From Chitinophagaceae bacterium (lineage in GTDB: Bacteria > Bacteroidota > Bacteroidia > Chitinophagales > Chitinophagaceae): a stretch of 64,000 nt of DNA. Shown piece by piece: positions 1 through 9,115 of the stretch. Made by a program: the position numbers and the translations under genes. Numbering within the stretch: the first letter of the stretch is position 1; every line of letters starts with the position of its first letter. The notes under the pieces were generated by a model that had not been told where the DNA came from, did no database searches, and saw only the letters and a list, made by a program, of their open reading frames with translations. Location: contig JAHBTL010000037.1 in NCBI GenBank assembly GCA_019638615.1, forward strand, positions 1 to 64,000, in the 5' to 3' direction.

Positions 1-824
1 GTGCTTTTGCCGAAGTAATACTGGAAGAGCTGGCCAAAAAACACGCTTTCGGTATTGTGACTACGCATTACCTGAACCTGAAAGTAATGGCCAACAAAAC
101 GCCTGGTATTGTTAACGGCGCTATGGCATTCGATGAAAAAACCTTACTTCCCCTGTACAAGCTGATCACCGGCAAGCCGGGAAGTTCCTATACGTTTTCA
201 ATTGCCGAGCGAACAGGGTTGGATAAAAGACTGGTACAAAGAGCAAGAACGCTGGTAGATGAAGGACATTTCAGGCTTGACAAGCTATTGAACCGGGCGG
301 AGCAGGATATCCGGAAACTGGAGGAAAAAGAAAGAGAGCTGCATAAGCTGATGAAAGAAAATGAACGGCTGAAAAAAGAGATGGAGCAGATCATCCACAA
401 AGAAAAACACCAGCAGCAGGTGGAATTACTAAAACACCAGAATAAAATAAGCGAAGAACGGCTGGCTTACCTGAAAGACATGGAACGGAAGCTGAAGCAG
501 ATCGTATTTGACTGGCGCAGGATGGAGAGCGAGGAAGACAAATCGGCGCTGATAAAGCAGATGCATGCCATGTTATTTAAACAAAAGGAAAAGCAGGTAA
601 AAGAAAAAGCAAGGAAAAGATTTGATGCCAGGTATGTTGAAACCGGGGAAGAAATAAAACCCGGTATAAGAGTGAAGATGCTGCAGAATAACCAGGTAGG
701 TATTGTAAAAGAGATGCGCGATAAAAAAGCGATTGTTCAACTCGGCGCGGTTCCCATAACAGTTGATATTAAAAACCTGGTGGCAGTGCAGGACAGAATA
801 CCGGAAAGCGCCGGAGAAAATTAG
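1..824 (+). CDS. mutS2: MutS2-type DNA mismatch/recombination ATPase, C-terminal part
   Basis: The frame is open at the left edge, so the gene begins upstream of the window. The visible 274 residues start just after the Walker B area of the ATPase. The first part reads AFAEVILEEL and then VTTHYLNLK, the helix and TTHY switch typical of MutS2, followed by the PGSSYTFSIAERTGL signature. A long charged coiled coil (roughly window residues 95-215) follows, then a small KOW-like beta domain (about 225-265). There is no C-terminal Smr nuclease domain, so this would be an Smr-less MutS2 variant. MutS2 family proteins bind branched DNA or collided ribosomes and act in the cytoplasm; the exact role here is not shown. 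A response-regulator gene follows on the same strand after about 150 nt. Confidence 0.82.
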   Translation, partial: AFAEVILEELAKKHAFGIVTTHYLNLKVMANKTPGIVNGAMAFDEKTLLPLYKLITGKPGSSYTFSIAERTGLDKRLVQRARTLVDEGHFRLDKLLNRAEQDIRKLEEKERELHKLMKENERLKKEMEQIIHKEKHQQQVELLKHQNKISEERLAYLKDMERKLKQIVFDWRRMESEEDKSALIKQMHAMLFKQKEKQVKEKARKRFDARYVETGEEIKPGIRVKMLQNNQVGIVKEMRDKKAIVQLGAVPITVDIKNLVAVQDRIPESAGEN

Positions 825-975
825 CGCGGCTTTATATTGCGGATCACAGGCCGGTGGCCTTAGTGAAAAACGAATCTTACATCTCATTCGTAACTTTTTT
901 GTATACCACTATTTGAATTCACCCTGCAGGGGGACAAAGGGCAAAGCGCTAAAAATTGTTATTTTGCAATACTGC

Positions 976-1620
976 GTGGGTACTAAAGTCGCCATATTTG
1001 AAGATAACAAGCTTTTACGCGATGGCTTTGAGGCTATTTGTAATGGCACACCGGGTCTTTCCTGTTGCGGAGCTTATGCGGACAGCAATAGCCTGATACA
1101 TAAGATCGAACGCAGTAACCCGGATGTGGTTTTGATGGATATAGAAATGCCCGGCATTGACGGTATAACTGCAACCCGAATCATTACAGCCCGTTGGCCG
1201 GATATTAAAATTCTTATACAGACTGTTTTTGAGGATGATGATAAAATTTTTAATGCTATTTGCGCAGGAGCATCAGGATATATCCTCAAATCCACACCAC
1301 CTGCAAAAATGGTGGAAGCCATTTATGAAGTGCAAAACGGCGGCTCTCCAATGACGCCCAATATTGCAAACAGGGTATTGAGATTATTTCAGCAGTTTGC
1401 GCCTGCTGTTTCAACAGATAACGAAAACTATATTCTCAGCAGCCGTGAAAAAGAGGTCCTTGCATTGATGGTTGAAGGAAACAGCTTCCACAATATCGCT
1501 TCAACGTTGTTTTTGAGTTATGAAACCATTCGCACTCATGTAAAGCGCATCTACAAAAAACTCCATGTAGCCTCAGCTTCCGAGGCGGTTGCCAAAGCCA
1601 TACGGCAACGGCTGGTGTAA
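976..1620 (+). CDS. NarL/FixJ-type response regulator (REC + LuxR HTH)
   Basis: This two-domain response regulator is about 214 residues from the chosen GTG start. The receiver domain has the acidic pair E9/D10, phospho-acceptor D55 in LMDIEMPG and the conserved lysine in GYILKS. A LuxR-type HTH follows at about 148-205, with the SSREKEVLALM and ETIRTHVKRIYKKL motifs. The frame continues upstream without a stop, but the receiver fold begins at TKVAIFEDN. GTG 976 therefore gives the usual family length, and TTG 964 is possible. The likely partner is the HisKA_3 sensor kinase at 4120-6402, about 2.5 kb downstream on the same strand. Phosphorylation would promote DNA binding at unknown targets. 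The family call is secure; the pairing is inference. Confidence 0.9.
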   Translation: MGTKVAIFEDNKLLRDGFEAICNGTPGLSCCGAYADSNSLIHKIERSNPDVVLMDIEMPGIDGITATRIITARWPDIKILIQTVFEDDDKIFNAICAGASGYILKSTPPAKMVEAIYEVQNGGSPMTPNIANRVLRLFQQFAPAVSTDNENYILSSREKEVLALMVEGNSFHNIASTLFLSYETIRTHVKRIYKKLHVASASEAVAKAIRQRLV

Positions 1621-1840
1621 AAATATTTTTTCGGCACCTCCTGTTTTCACTTCAAATTTTCACCCTGGCGGGGTATTGAAATCCACATCAGCAAATTACA
1701 ATTTTACATCTGGCTGCTACTTAGTGCTTTCCACTATTGCTCTCACCAAAACTCCAGTGAAAGTAATGGAAGGAATTGTAGGGCTGTCGGCGGCTGAAAT
1801 CATAAATAAAACATCGTGTAAGGTTTTAAAAATGTATCAG

Positions 1841-3598
1841 ATGAAAGCAATAATATCAGCCTGTATTTTCCTTTTTATTTCGGTTAATGCAAAAACGCAA
1901 TCGCCGGTTATTGAATGGCAAAATGCATTCGGTGGCAGCGGCGCGGATGTAGCCAATTCCGTACAACAAGCCAATGACGGAGGATATATTGTAGCCGGGC
2001 ACACCAGTTCAGAGAACGGCGATGTTTCGGGCAGCCACGGTGGCGATGATTTTTGGGTGATAAAGCTCAATTCCTCCGGCGCTTTACAATGGCAGAAAAC
2101 CTACGGTGGCTCCGATCTTGATTATGGAAAGGCTATACAGCAAACGGCAGACGGGGGGTATATTGTTGCAGGGTCAACGCTTTCTACAGACGGCGATGTG
2201 AGCGGTAACCAGGGTGCAGAAGATTTTTGGGTAGTAAAGCTGGATGGCAATGGCGGGTTGCAATGGCAAAAATCACTGGGTGGTTCAGGTACAGATGTAG
2301 CCACATCAATACAACAAGCCAATGACGGGGGATATGTAGTTGCGGGGTACACAAGTTCAAACAACGGCGATGTTTCGGGCAATCATGGAGGCAGTGATTT
2401 CTGGGTGGTAAAGCTGGATGGCGACGGGGCTTTGCAATGGCAGAAGACGCTGGGCGGCTCTACGTCAGACCGGGGAAATGCGGTACAGCAGACAACCGAT
2501 GGTGGCTATATCGTTGCAGGGCAAGCCGGCTCCAACAACGGAGATGTTACAGGTAATCATGGCGTTTTTGATTTTTGGGTAGTAAAGTTGGATGCTGATG
2601 GCATTTTGCAATGGCAGAAAGCCTTAGGCGGCTCTGGAGGGGATGTAGCCTATGCGGTGCGACAAAGTGCTGACGGAGGCTATATTGTTGCGGGTTATGC
2701 CGGTTCAACAGATGGGGACGTAACAGGCTATCACGGCGGCGTTGATGTATGGGTAGCAAAATTAGATGCCAATGGCGTGCTGCAGTGGCAAAAAGCGCTG
2801 GGCAGCACACAAAGAGATGAAGCATACGCCATACAGCAAACCATTGAGGGCGGCTATATTGTTGCAGGCGTAACCGGCTCAGTTGATGATGGCGATGTAA
2901 GCGGAACGCATGGCGGCAGCGACTACTGGGTGGTAAAGCTGGCGGCAGATGGCGCAATGCAATGGCAAAAAGCGCTGGGCGGCACGGTGCTCGACAGGGC
3001 CTATTCCATACGGCAAACCACCGGCAATGGTTTTATTGTTGCAGGCGTGGCCATCTCCAACAACGGCGATGTGAGCGGTAACCACGGCCTTAGCGATTTC
3101 TGGGTGGTAAAGCTGGCGCAGGATATAACGCTTCCTGTACAGTTTGGAAAAATTTCAGTAGTTCCCGGTGGTCATCAGTTACAGGTACGCTGGGAAACAG
3201 TCAGTGAGCAAAACTGTTCTCACTTTAATATTGAGATCTCAACGGATGGCGCTTCATTTAAAAAGGCAGGAACGGTTGCCAGCAAAGCGTTTAACGGCAA
3301 CAGCAGCGCGCTGATAAGCTATGAATTTATAGTGCCTGTAGACAGTCTGCCGCTTACAGCCTCAGTTTTGCTGCCCTCATTATTATTGTCGTTGCTTATC
3401 GGCCGAAAGCGTTTCCCGGTATGGTGCTTAGGGGTTCTTCTTTGCCTGCTGATGACGACTGCGGCCTGCCGCAAAAATAACAACGGCGTGAGGCCGGATG
3501 CTTCATCCAGGAAAATATTTGTACGCATTGCCCAGGTGGATAAAGATGCAAGGATTCAATACTCAAAAGTAGTAAGGGTTATTCTGCGGACGAAATGA
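1841..3598 (+). CDS. Secreted seven-repeat beta-propeller protein with an interrupted C-terminal FnIII-like domain
   Basis: The start at 1841 gives a signal peptide MKAIISACIFLFISVNA; an ATG three codons earlier (1832) is equally possible. Seven tandem units of about 58 residues follow. Each has the pattern D..xxIQQTxDGGYIVAG, then GDVSGxHG, then DFWVVKL and LQWQKxLGG, which suggests a seven-bladed propeller (fold is inference). Next comes a segment beginning LPVQFGKIS with WETVSEQNCSHFNIE, the start of an FnIII-like domain common before Bacteroidota T9SS sorting tails. Its last strands (FVRIAQVDKDARIQYSKV) appear only after an inserted stretch of two hydrophobic segments and a lipobox-like TTAACRK. 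No canonical T9SS tail is visible. The gene sits between the response regulator and the sensor kinase. Its function is unknown; surface adhesion or sensing is a guess. Confidence 0.75.
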   Translation: MKAIISACIFLFISVNAKTQSPVIEWQNAFGGSGADVANSVQQANDGGYIVAGHTSSENGDVSGSHGGDDFWVIKLNSSGALQWQKTYGGSDLDYGKAIQQTADGGYIVAGSTLSTDGDVSGNQGAEDFWVVKLDGNGGLQWQKSLGGSGTDVATSIQQANDGGYVVAGYTSSNNGDVSGNHGGSDFWVVKLDGDGALQWQKTLGGSTSDRGNAVQQTTDGGYIVAGQAGSNNGDVTGNHGVFDFWVVKLDADGILQWQKALGGSGGDVAYAVRQSADGGYIVAGYAGSTDGDVTGYHGGVDVWVAKLDANGVLQWQKALGSTQRDEAYAIQQTIEGGYIVAGVTGSVDDGDVSGTHGGSDYWVVKLAADGAMQWQKALGGTVLDRAYSIRQTTGNGFIVAGVAISNNGDVSGNHGLSDFWVVKLAQDITLPVQFGKISVVPGGHQLQVRWETVSEQNCSHFNIEISTDGASFKKAGTVASKAFNGNSSALISYEFIVPVDSLPLTASVLLPSLLLSLLIGRKRFPVWCLGVLLCLLMTTAACRKNNNGVRPDASSRKIFVRIAQVDKDARIQYSKVVRVILRTK

Positions 3599-3709
3599 GT
3601 ATGAACGGCCCCTTATCTCTTATGAATGCTCACTTGCAGTCAGCAGGGAAAATTAAAATGCGGATGACAATTCATTTCAAAAAAAATTATTCGGCTAAAA
3701 CACATCAAG

Positions 3710-4015
3710 ATGAAAAAAATCAAAACAGTAGCACCAATCGCTCTTGTCGTTTTTTCCGCATGCAATAGCAATACGAGCTGGAATCAACAGCAGCGTGACC
3801 AATTAGTAAAAGAATGCGAGGAGAAAGCTATTGTTGCTATGACGGCTGACGGCCAAACGCCCGATGAGGCAACAAAAAAGAAATTAGCCAGCTATTGTTC
3901 CTGTTACCAGCAAAATTTAGAAAAACAATTTCCTTCAGCCGGCGCCATGGAAAAAGCCAATGCCGGCGATGTGGCCAATGCTGCAAAAGATTGCCTGCAA
4001 CTGATGGCGCAATGA
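3710..4015 (+). CDS. Small hypothetical lipoprotein
   Basis: This 101-residue protein has a basic N-terminus, a short hydrophobic run and a lipobox (VFSAC, Cys18), so it should be lipid-anchored. The mature part is polar and helical and contains three further cysteines (Cys36, then YCSCY at about 63-67), which could form disulphides or bind a ligand. I do not recognise a named family. It lies on the same strand between the propeller gene (stop 112 nt upstream) and the TPR sensor kinase (104 nt downstream), so co-transcription is possible but not shown. The ATG at 3710 is preceded by AT-rich sequence and no other start fits the lipobox. Confidence 0.7.
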   Translation: MKKIKTVAPIALVVFSACNSNTSWNQQQRDQLVKECEEKAIVAMTADGQTPDEATKKKLASYCSCYQQNLEKQFPSAGAMEKANAGDVANAAKDCLQLMAQ

Positions 4016-4119
4016 AATCGAAGAGACGATCTTATAAAATTGTAATCTATAACCCGAATTAAAAACGTTAAATTAGTAGTGTTATAAACAAGTTTACGCA
4101 GGGCCATAAAATTACCTTA

Positions 4120-6402
4120 ATGAAGCGCTCTTTATATCCTGCTTTTTGCCTGGCATGCCTGCTGTTTTTTTGCGGGCTTCTGACAAAAGTACAAGGTCAG
4201 AACCTTGATAGCCTGCGCCGGGTGATTGTTACTGCAACCGATCTCAGGCACAAGGTAAGAGCCCTGTGCGACTATGCCGGTAAGATCTGGGGCGAAAAAA
4301 ATGACTCTGCCCTTTTAATAGCCAGGGAGGCATTGAACATCAGCCAAAAAACTAGTTACAACCATGGCATTGGAATAGCCAATAATACACTTGGCATGTG
4401 TTGGAATATAAAGGACAAAGACAGTTCGTTATTTTATTTCAGGCAGGCCGTATTTTATTGCACCTATGCTAATGAAAGTCCGCAGTGGATTATGCGGTGC
4501 CATAGCAACCTGATACATGCTTACCTGGAGTTTGCCCTGTATGATTCTGCACTACACACAGGAAGAAAGGCTGTTTCGGTTGCTAATACCTGGGCCGATA
4601 CCGTAGAAGAAAGAGAAGAGCAACTGATGAACCTGTATGCAGCAATAGGGAGGACACACTATTATGTCAGCAATTATGATAGCAGCGCTGATTATTATTT
4701 AAAAGCAATAACAATTGCCGAGAAACAACAGAATTACTACATGCTTAGCTCTTACTACCAGGCAATGGGCATGATTAATTCCGCCAATAAAGAATTTAAA
4801 AGAGCAATTGACTGGGGCAGGAAATCGGTTGTATCATGTAAACAGAATGGAGATTCAGCTTTCCTGATATTGACCTATTCCAGCATCGGCAGCTTTTATG
4901 AAAAACTGAATAATTATCATCAGGCCAAAATATATGTTGATAGCAGTATCGCCCTTGCCTATGCATTTGACAGCACGCGGTTGAGAAGCATAAGCTATAT
5001 GGTGCTGGGCAATATTGAAACCCATAATAAAAACTACAATAAGGCGCTGGAATATTATCAACAAGGGCTTGCTATAGAGAACCGCAAGAGTGGCAATGCA
5101 TCTTCCCGCTTATCCTTTCAAAGAAAATTTGCAGGCCTTTATTTACTGCTCGATAACCTGCCACAAGCAGAACAAGAATATAAACAATTGATTAAATATG
5201 CGGGGGGCGACAATGAACTCAAGGCAGATGCCTACATGGGTCTGTCGGAAGTATATAAGAAGCAAAACGATTATTTACAAGCTTACAATGCCCTGTCGGA
5301 AGCAAAACAGCTTTTGGAAGAAATTTTTAATGCGGAAAAAAATAAAACGCTGCAAGACCTGAACATTAAGTACGAAACGGAGAACAGGGAAAAAAAGTTG
5401 CTGTTGCTCGAAAACGAGAAATTATTACAACAACAGAAAATAGACCGGCAGAATGCGGCCCTGTTAACCGGTTCCCTGCTATTGAAGGAAAGAGAACGGA
5501 TCATTGAGATAACGCGCCTGGAAGCTGATAAGCAGGAGCAGCAAATGATGATACAGGATCTCATGCTCTCCAGGAGCAAAAATGAATTGCAACGGCAGCA
5601 ATTAGCCTTGTCCGGAGCTAACCAGCAATTGCAGGTGGAGCAGCAGGAAAAAAAACTGCAGCAGGCGCAGTATGAACGCCAGCAAGGTAGGTATTTGCTG
5701 ACCATTGTAGCAGCATTGGCTTTAGCCGTTATCCTTGCTTTATATTATAACCGAAGACAACTGAAGGTTAAAGCGGCCAACCAGCAGGCATTGTTACAGG
5801 AGCGTTTGCGCATTAGTCGTGAATTGCATGATGAAGTAGGCGCTACGCTGAGCGGTGTAGTGATGTACAGTCATTTTGCAAGAGACCAGGCCAGAGCTTC
5901 CAATATTGCCGGCGTGGAAAACTCCCTGGATATTATCCGGCAATCATCAGAAGAAATGGTGCAAAAGCTCAATGAAATTGTATGGCTGGTAAACCCCGAG
6001 AGAGATACATTACAAAAGCTGATACAGCGGCTTGAAGAGTATGCCCTCAAAATAGCTGTCATTAAGGGTATAAAAGTAGAATTTCAAATTCCGGATACCC
6101 TGTACGACACAGGAATCTCATTGGAACGCCGCAGGAACATCTACCTTATATGCAAAGAAGCCATTAACAATGCTGTAAAATATAGCAATTGTACCAGGCT
6201 TACTTTTGACATAAAAATAAAAGGAGACCAGCTACAAATAACCATTACTGATAATGGCACGGGTTTCGATGCCCGGAAAGAATACCCGGGAAACGGATTT
6301 GTAAATATGCGAAGGAGGGCCGAAGAGATACAGGGTGGCTTTTCGGTACACTCATCCCGACAAGCGGGCTCCAGCATTTCATTTGGATGCAGGATTAAAT
6401 AG
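4120..6402 (+). CDS. TPR-containing sensor histidine kinase (HisKA_3 / HATPase_c)
   Basis: This 760-residue kinase begins with a signal peptide ending near VQGQN. A periplasmic array of TPR-like repeats spans about 30-410, followed by a long coiled coil (about 410-525) and one transmembrane helix (YLLTIVAALALAVILALYY, about 526-545). A HisKA_3 dimerisation domain carries the phospho-acceptor H570 in SRELHDEVGA. The ATPase domain shows the N box (KEAINNAVKYS), DNGTGFD and NGFVNMRRRAEE. This architecture is typical of Bacteroidota NarL-partner kinases; the signal sensed by the TPR region is unknown. The NarL-type regulator at 976-1620 is the obvious partner. A convergent terminator hairpin follows at 6490. 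Confidence 0.93.
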   Translation: MKRSLYPAFCLACLLFFCGLLTKVQGQNLDSLRRVIVTATDLRHKVRALCDYAGKIWGEKNDSALLIAREALNISQKTSYNHGIGIANNTLGMCWNIKDKDSSLFYFRQAVFYCTYANESPQWIMRCHSNLIHAYLEFALYDSALHTGRKAVSVANTWADTVEEREEQLMNLYAAIGRTHYYVSNYDSSADYYLKAITIAEKQQNYYMLSSYYQAMGMINSANKEFKRAIDWGRKSVVSCKQNGDSAFLILTYSSIGSFYEKLNNYHQAKIYVDSSIALAYAFDSTRLRSISYMVLGNIETHNKNYNKALEYYQQGLAIENRKSGNASSRLSFQRKFAGLYLLLDNLPQAEQEYKQLIKYAGGDNELKADAYMGLSEVYKKQNDYLQAYNALSEAKQLLEEIFNAEKNKTLQDLNIKYETENREKKLLLLENEKLLQQQKIDRQNAALLTGSLLLKERERIIEITRLEADKQEQQMMIQDLMLSRSKNELQRQQLALSGANQQLQVEQQEKKLQQAQYERQQGRYLLTIVAALALAVILALYYNRRQLKVKAANQQALLQERLRISRELHDEVGATLSGVVMYSHFARDQARASNIAGVENSLDIIRQSSEEMVQKLNEIVWLVNPERDTLQKLIQRLEEYALKIAVIKGIKVEFQIPDTLYDTGISLERRRNIYLICKEAINNAVKYSNCTRLTFDIKIKGDQLQITITDNGTGFDARKEYPGNGFVNMRRRAEEIQGGFSVHSSRQAGSSISFGCRIK

Positions 6403-6489
6403 GCACAAAACTTATCATATCAGCAGAGACCCGATGCCCTAATTGCAAGCTTAAAGAAGTTCCCTCAAAACTGACCATTGACTGAAAAG

Positions 6490-6524
6490 AAAAAGGCTAT
6501 AAATCAATGACTTATAACCTTTTT
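6490..6524. terminator. Bidirectional terminator hairpin
   Basis: A 13-bp inverted repeat (AAAAAGGCTATAA at 6490-6502 against TTATAACCTTTTT at 6512-6524, one C-A mismatch) surrounds a 9-nt loop. It lies between the sensor kinase (+) and the tRNA-Leu gene (-), which converge here. A-rich and T-rich flanks on both sides would let it stop transcription in either direction. Confidence 0.65.
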
Positions 6525-6536
6525 ATACTTGCTTTG

Positions 6537-6620
6537 TGCCCGAGACTGGATTCGAACCAGCACGCCGTTGCCAGCGCTACCACCTCAAAGTAGTGCGTCT
6601 ACCAATTTCGCCACCCGGGC
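6537..6620 (-). tRNA. tRNA-Leu (anticodon GAG)
   Basis: On the minus strand the sequence folds as a class II tRNA of 84 nt. The acceptor strands are GCCCGGG (from 6620) and CTCGGGC, with discriminator A at 6537. The D arm contains the GG of ATTGGTAGAC. The anticodon stem is CTACT/GGTAG with loop TTGAGGT, placing anticodon GAG at 6584-6586. A long variable arm typical of Leu follows, then a T arm with GGTTCGAATCC. GAG reads CUC/CUU leucine codons. The 3' CCA is not encoded: CA follows the discriminator directly. All class II Leu features are visible. Confidence 0.95.
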
Positions 6621-6703
6621 ATGCACTTTTTTGAAGCGCAGCAAATGTAGTACTTTTCCCGAAACGGGCAGTAGGGACATTGTAAATTTTAGCACCTTCC
6701 AAC

Positions 6704-7408
6704 CTATTCAAACAAGATCGGCCGGTATCTCTCAAATTCATGAAACGACTTTTGTATCGGAGACCATGACCATTTGACCATTTTACCGCTGTCGTAATCA
6801 AGCCTGCAAAAATTGGCATTCCATACAGTACCGCTTTTGGGAGGAGTATGATCAAACAGGTTCAATAAAGCGTAGGGAAAAAATACTTCTGCGATCCAGT
6901 ATTGAACAGGCGCATTGTTTTGCATTGCTCCCTCGGTAAAAACTGCTTTCCTGGTTTTGTTTTGTCCCTCGTAATGCCAGGGCCTCCAGTTGCTCATTCC
7001 TTCTTTTTTATTGGAGATCAGCAGCACCAGCTCTTTGTTCAGCGGACTGATTTCATATTCAAAATACAGGGCAGACGCGGGATTGGAATGAAAAAATACC
7101 TCGAATACATCAGCCCTGAACAATGTTTCAAAATCGTTCTGATAGGGAGATGTTATTTTTTCATCATCGCCGTATAGCAGCACATAAATGCCTTTGGCAG
7201 AATACATGATCTTAAACCTGCTTTGGTACTTGCTCCCCTCATCTATCCGGGTTAAAGATACCCAGCCTGTTTTTTCCCATTCTTTATTATCGCCTTTGCC
7301 GTTTACTTCAAAATCAATGCATTTTTTTACAGGCAGGGGAGAAGTTGACTGTGAAAAAAGTAAAAAGGAAAATAGCAGCCCGGCAAGCGTAGAAAATGCT
7401 TTTATCAT
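6704..7408 (-). CDS. Secreted CBM9-like (carbohydrate-binding family 9-like) protein
   Basis: This protein of about 234 residues has a signal peptide (MIKAFSTLAGLLFSFLLFSQ); an ATG seven codons upstream (7429) is less natural. The mature part has the layout of CBM9-like domains found alone in Bacteroidota. An early E.NGKGDNKEWEKTGW segment is followed by a central FRADVFEVFFHSN acidic strand pair, EYEISPLNKEL, and a late W.AEVFFPYALL motif with GTVWNANFCRLD. CBM9-like domains bind sugars or are parts of larger enzymes; no catalytic domain is present. It lies directly downstream of the solute-binding lipoprotein (stop 7433 to start 7408), so the two are probably co-transcribed. Substrate unknown. 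Confidence 0.8.
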   Translation of the reverse strand: MIKAFSTLAGLLFSFLLFSQSTSPLPVKKCIDFEVNGKGDNKEWEKTGWVSLTRIDEGSKYQSRFKIMYSAKGIYVLLYGDDEKITSPYQNDFETLFRADVFEVFFHSNPASALYFEYEISPLNKELVLLISNKKEGMSNWRPWHYEGQNKTRKAVFTEGAMQNNAPVQYWIAEVFFPYALLNLFDHTPPKSGTVWNANFCRLDYDSGKMVKWSWSPIQKSFHEFERYRPILFE

Positions 7409-7432
7409 ACCATTAAAATTTACAATCAAAGT

Positions 7433-9073
7433 TTATTTGTCAATAGTAACCTTTCGCAAATCCAGCAGGTTAAGCCCATTGGGAACAAAATTTTTTACCC
7501 AGGGGTGAATTAACCGGATAACCATGTCGTACCAGAGTGGCACAACGGGAGCGTCCGCAATGATTATTTTATCCATTTGCCTGTATATTTCAAAGCGAAG
7601 CGAGTCGTCCTGTTCCACCATTGCTTTTTCGTACAACAGGTTAAACGCAGGGTTATTGTAGCGCGTGTAGTTAGGGGGGGCAGGATTTTTCCCATAGAAT
7701 ACGCTTAAATAATTTTCTGCATCCGGATAATCTGCCATCCAGCTTCCCCTGAAAAACAAAGCCTGAGACTTGGCTGTTTGCTCCAGCAGTAAACTTTTTT
7801 GCACCACTTCTACCTGTATTTTTATACCGATATCTTCCAGTTGCCGCGCAATAAAGCTTCCTAATTCGGCATACACAGGAATAGTGAGCAATTTTATTAC
7901 AGGAAGATTTTTCCCTTCGGCGAACCCCGCTTCGCTGAGCAACTGCCCGGCTTTTGCAGGATCATAATAATAGCCTTTCACCAGTGTGCTGTCGTACGAT
8001 GGCAATCCTGCCGGAATAAAACCGTTCTCTGCCGGAGTGCCCAATGAGTTGCGGAGGTACATGATCATTTTTCTCCGGTCGAATCCATAATTGATAGCCT
8101 GGCGCACCGCTTTCAACCGCAAAGGGTTTTGTTTTAACAAGGCATTATTGGTGTCAACCAGTATGCCCAGGTATTCTGTATTTAAAAAAGGATGTTTGCT
8201 GAGCGTTACCGTTCTCTGCCAGTCTTTTCTTAACGTTCCGCTTTTAGTAAGCACCTCATCCTTAAACGACGCATCGATATCATTGATAAAGTCAAGCCGC
8301 CCCTGCCGGAACTCCAGGAATTCGGTGGCTTTGCTGTCAAGAAAACTGACCTGGATGCCATCAAGATAAGGCAGGCGGTTATCCGCACTGTCCTTTTCAA
8401 AATAATGTTCATTTTTAGCCAGTAACAAAATCTGCCCTTCTTCCCATAAGGTAAACCTGAAAGGGCCTGTTCCGCATGGATGCCTCCTGAACTCCTTGCC
8501 GTATTTTTCCACCACTTCGTGCGGCACTATGGCACAGTACTGCATGCTCAAAATTTCAAGGATAGGATTGAATGGTTTTGCCAGCTTTAACCTGAAGGTG
8601 GTATCGTTGATCGCTTTGAATCCATCTGTACCGTCAATCCGCCCGTTAAATATCCAGGCGCCGGGCGAAGCTGTGTTTTTATCTATGATCCGTTGGAGGC
8701 TGTATTCCACGTCCCGGGCGATCATCCTGCGTCCTTCGCCGTTGCTGAACGCCTCGTTGTCATGAAAAAAGACGTCGTTCCGCAATATGAAAGTATATGT
8801 TAGCCTGTCGTCAGATACCATCCAGCTTTTTGCCAGTGAAGGTTTCAACTGAAGGTTTTCGTCTGTTTCTATCAGTGTATTATATAACTGGTGCACTGCC
8901 CATATGATAGACTGGTTTTTTGCAAAAGCCGGGTCGAGCGATGCAATGCCCTCTGATTGGTTGTAGTGAAATATTTTCTTCTCGGTTTGCTTTTTAGCAG
9001 AACAGCCTGTTAAAAAGAAACCAATTAAAAGCAAAGCGCCTAACTGTAGCCCTGTTGTAATATTACGCCTCAT
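7433..9073 (-). CDS. ABC transporter substrate-binding lipoprotein (SBP_bac_5, peptide/nickel type)
   Basis: This 546-residue family 5 extracellular solute-binding protein has a lipobox (FFLTGC, Cys24). Family landmarks in order are the N-terminal YNTLIETDENLQLKPSLAKSW, the FILRNDVFFHDNEAF signature, DVEYSLQRI, CGTGPFRFTLWEEGQ and the VRQAINYGFDRRKM region. The late segment ends VVPLWYDMVIRLIHPWVKNFVPNGL. Related proteins deliver oligopeptides, nickel or heme to DppBCDF-type permeases. No permease or ATPase genes are near, so its partner is elsewhere or it works in another way. It is divergent from the M1 peptidase (start codons about 40 nt apart) and precedes the CBM9-like gene. A role in peptide capture alongside the peptidase is inference. 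Confidence 0.9.
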   Translation of the reverse strand: MRRNITTGLQLGALLLIGFFLTGCSAKKQTEKKIFHYNQSEGIASLDPAFAKNQSIIWAVHQLYNTLIETDENLQLKPSLAKSWMVSDDRLTYTFILRNDVFFHDNEAFSNGEGRRMIARDVEYSLQRIIDKNTASPGAWIFNGRIDGTDGFKAINDTTFRLKLAKPFNPILEILSMQYCAIVPHEVVEKYGKEFRRHPCGTGPFRFTLWEEGQILLLAKNEHYFEKDSADNRLPYLDGIQVSFLDSKATEFLEFRQGRLDFINDIDASFKDEVLTKSGTLRKDWQRTVTLSKHPFLNTEYLGILVDTNNALLKQNPLRLKAVRQAINYGFDRRKMIMYLRNSLGTPAENGFIPAGLPSYDSTLVKGYYYDPAKAGQLLSEAGFAEGKNLPVIKLLTIPVYAELGSFIARQLEDIGIKIQVEVVQKSLLLEQTAKSQALFFRGSWMADYPDAENYLSVFYGKNPAPPNYTRYNNPAFNLLYEKAMVEQDDSLRFEIYRQMDKIIIADAPVVPLWYDMVIRLIHPWVKNFVPNGLNLLDLRKVTIDK

Positions 9074-9115
9074 AATGAGTAAATCGTGTTAAATTTAGCC
9101 CTTAAATATTGCATC

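Noticed and set aside
1920-3120. Regular DNA repeats of about 174 bp, considered as a possible CRISPR or satellite array
   Set aside because: The period is far too long for CRISPR, the repeats are in frame and encode the seven propeller units, and variation is mostly at third positions.
6529-6777. A plus-strand 82-codon open frame over the tRNA
   Set aside because: It reads through the antisense of a complete tRNA-Leu and has no protein-like features.
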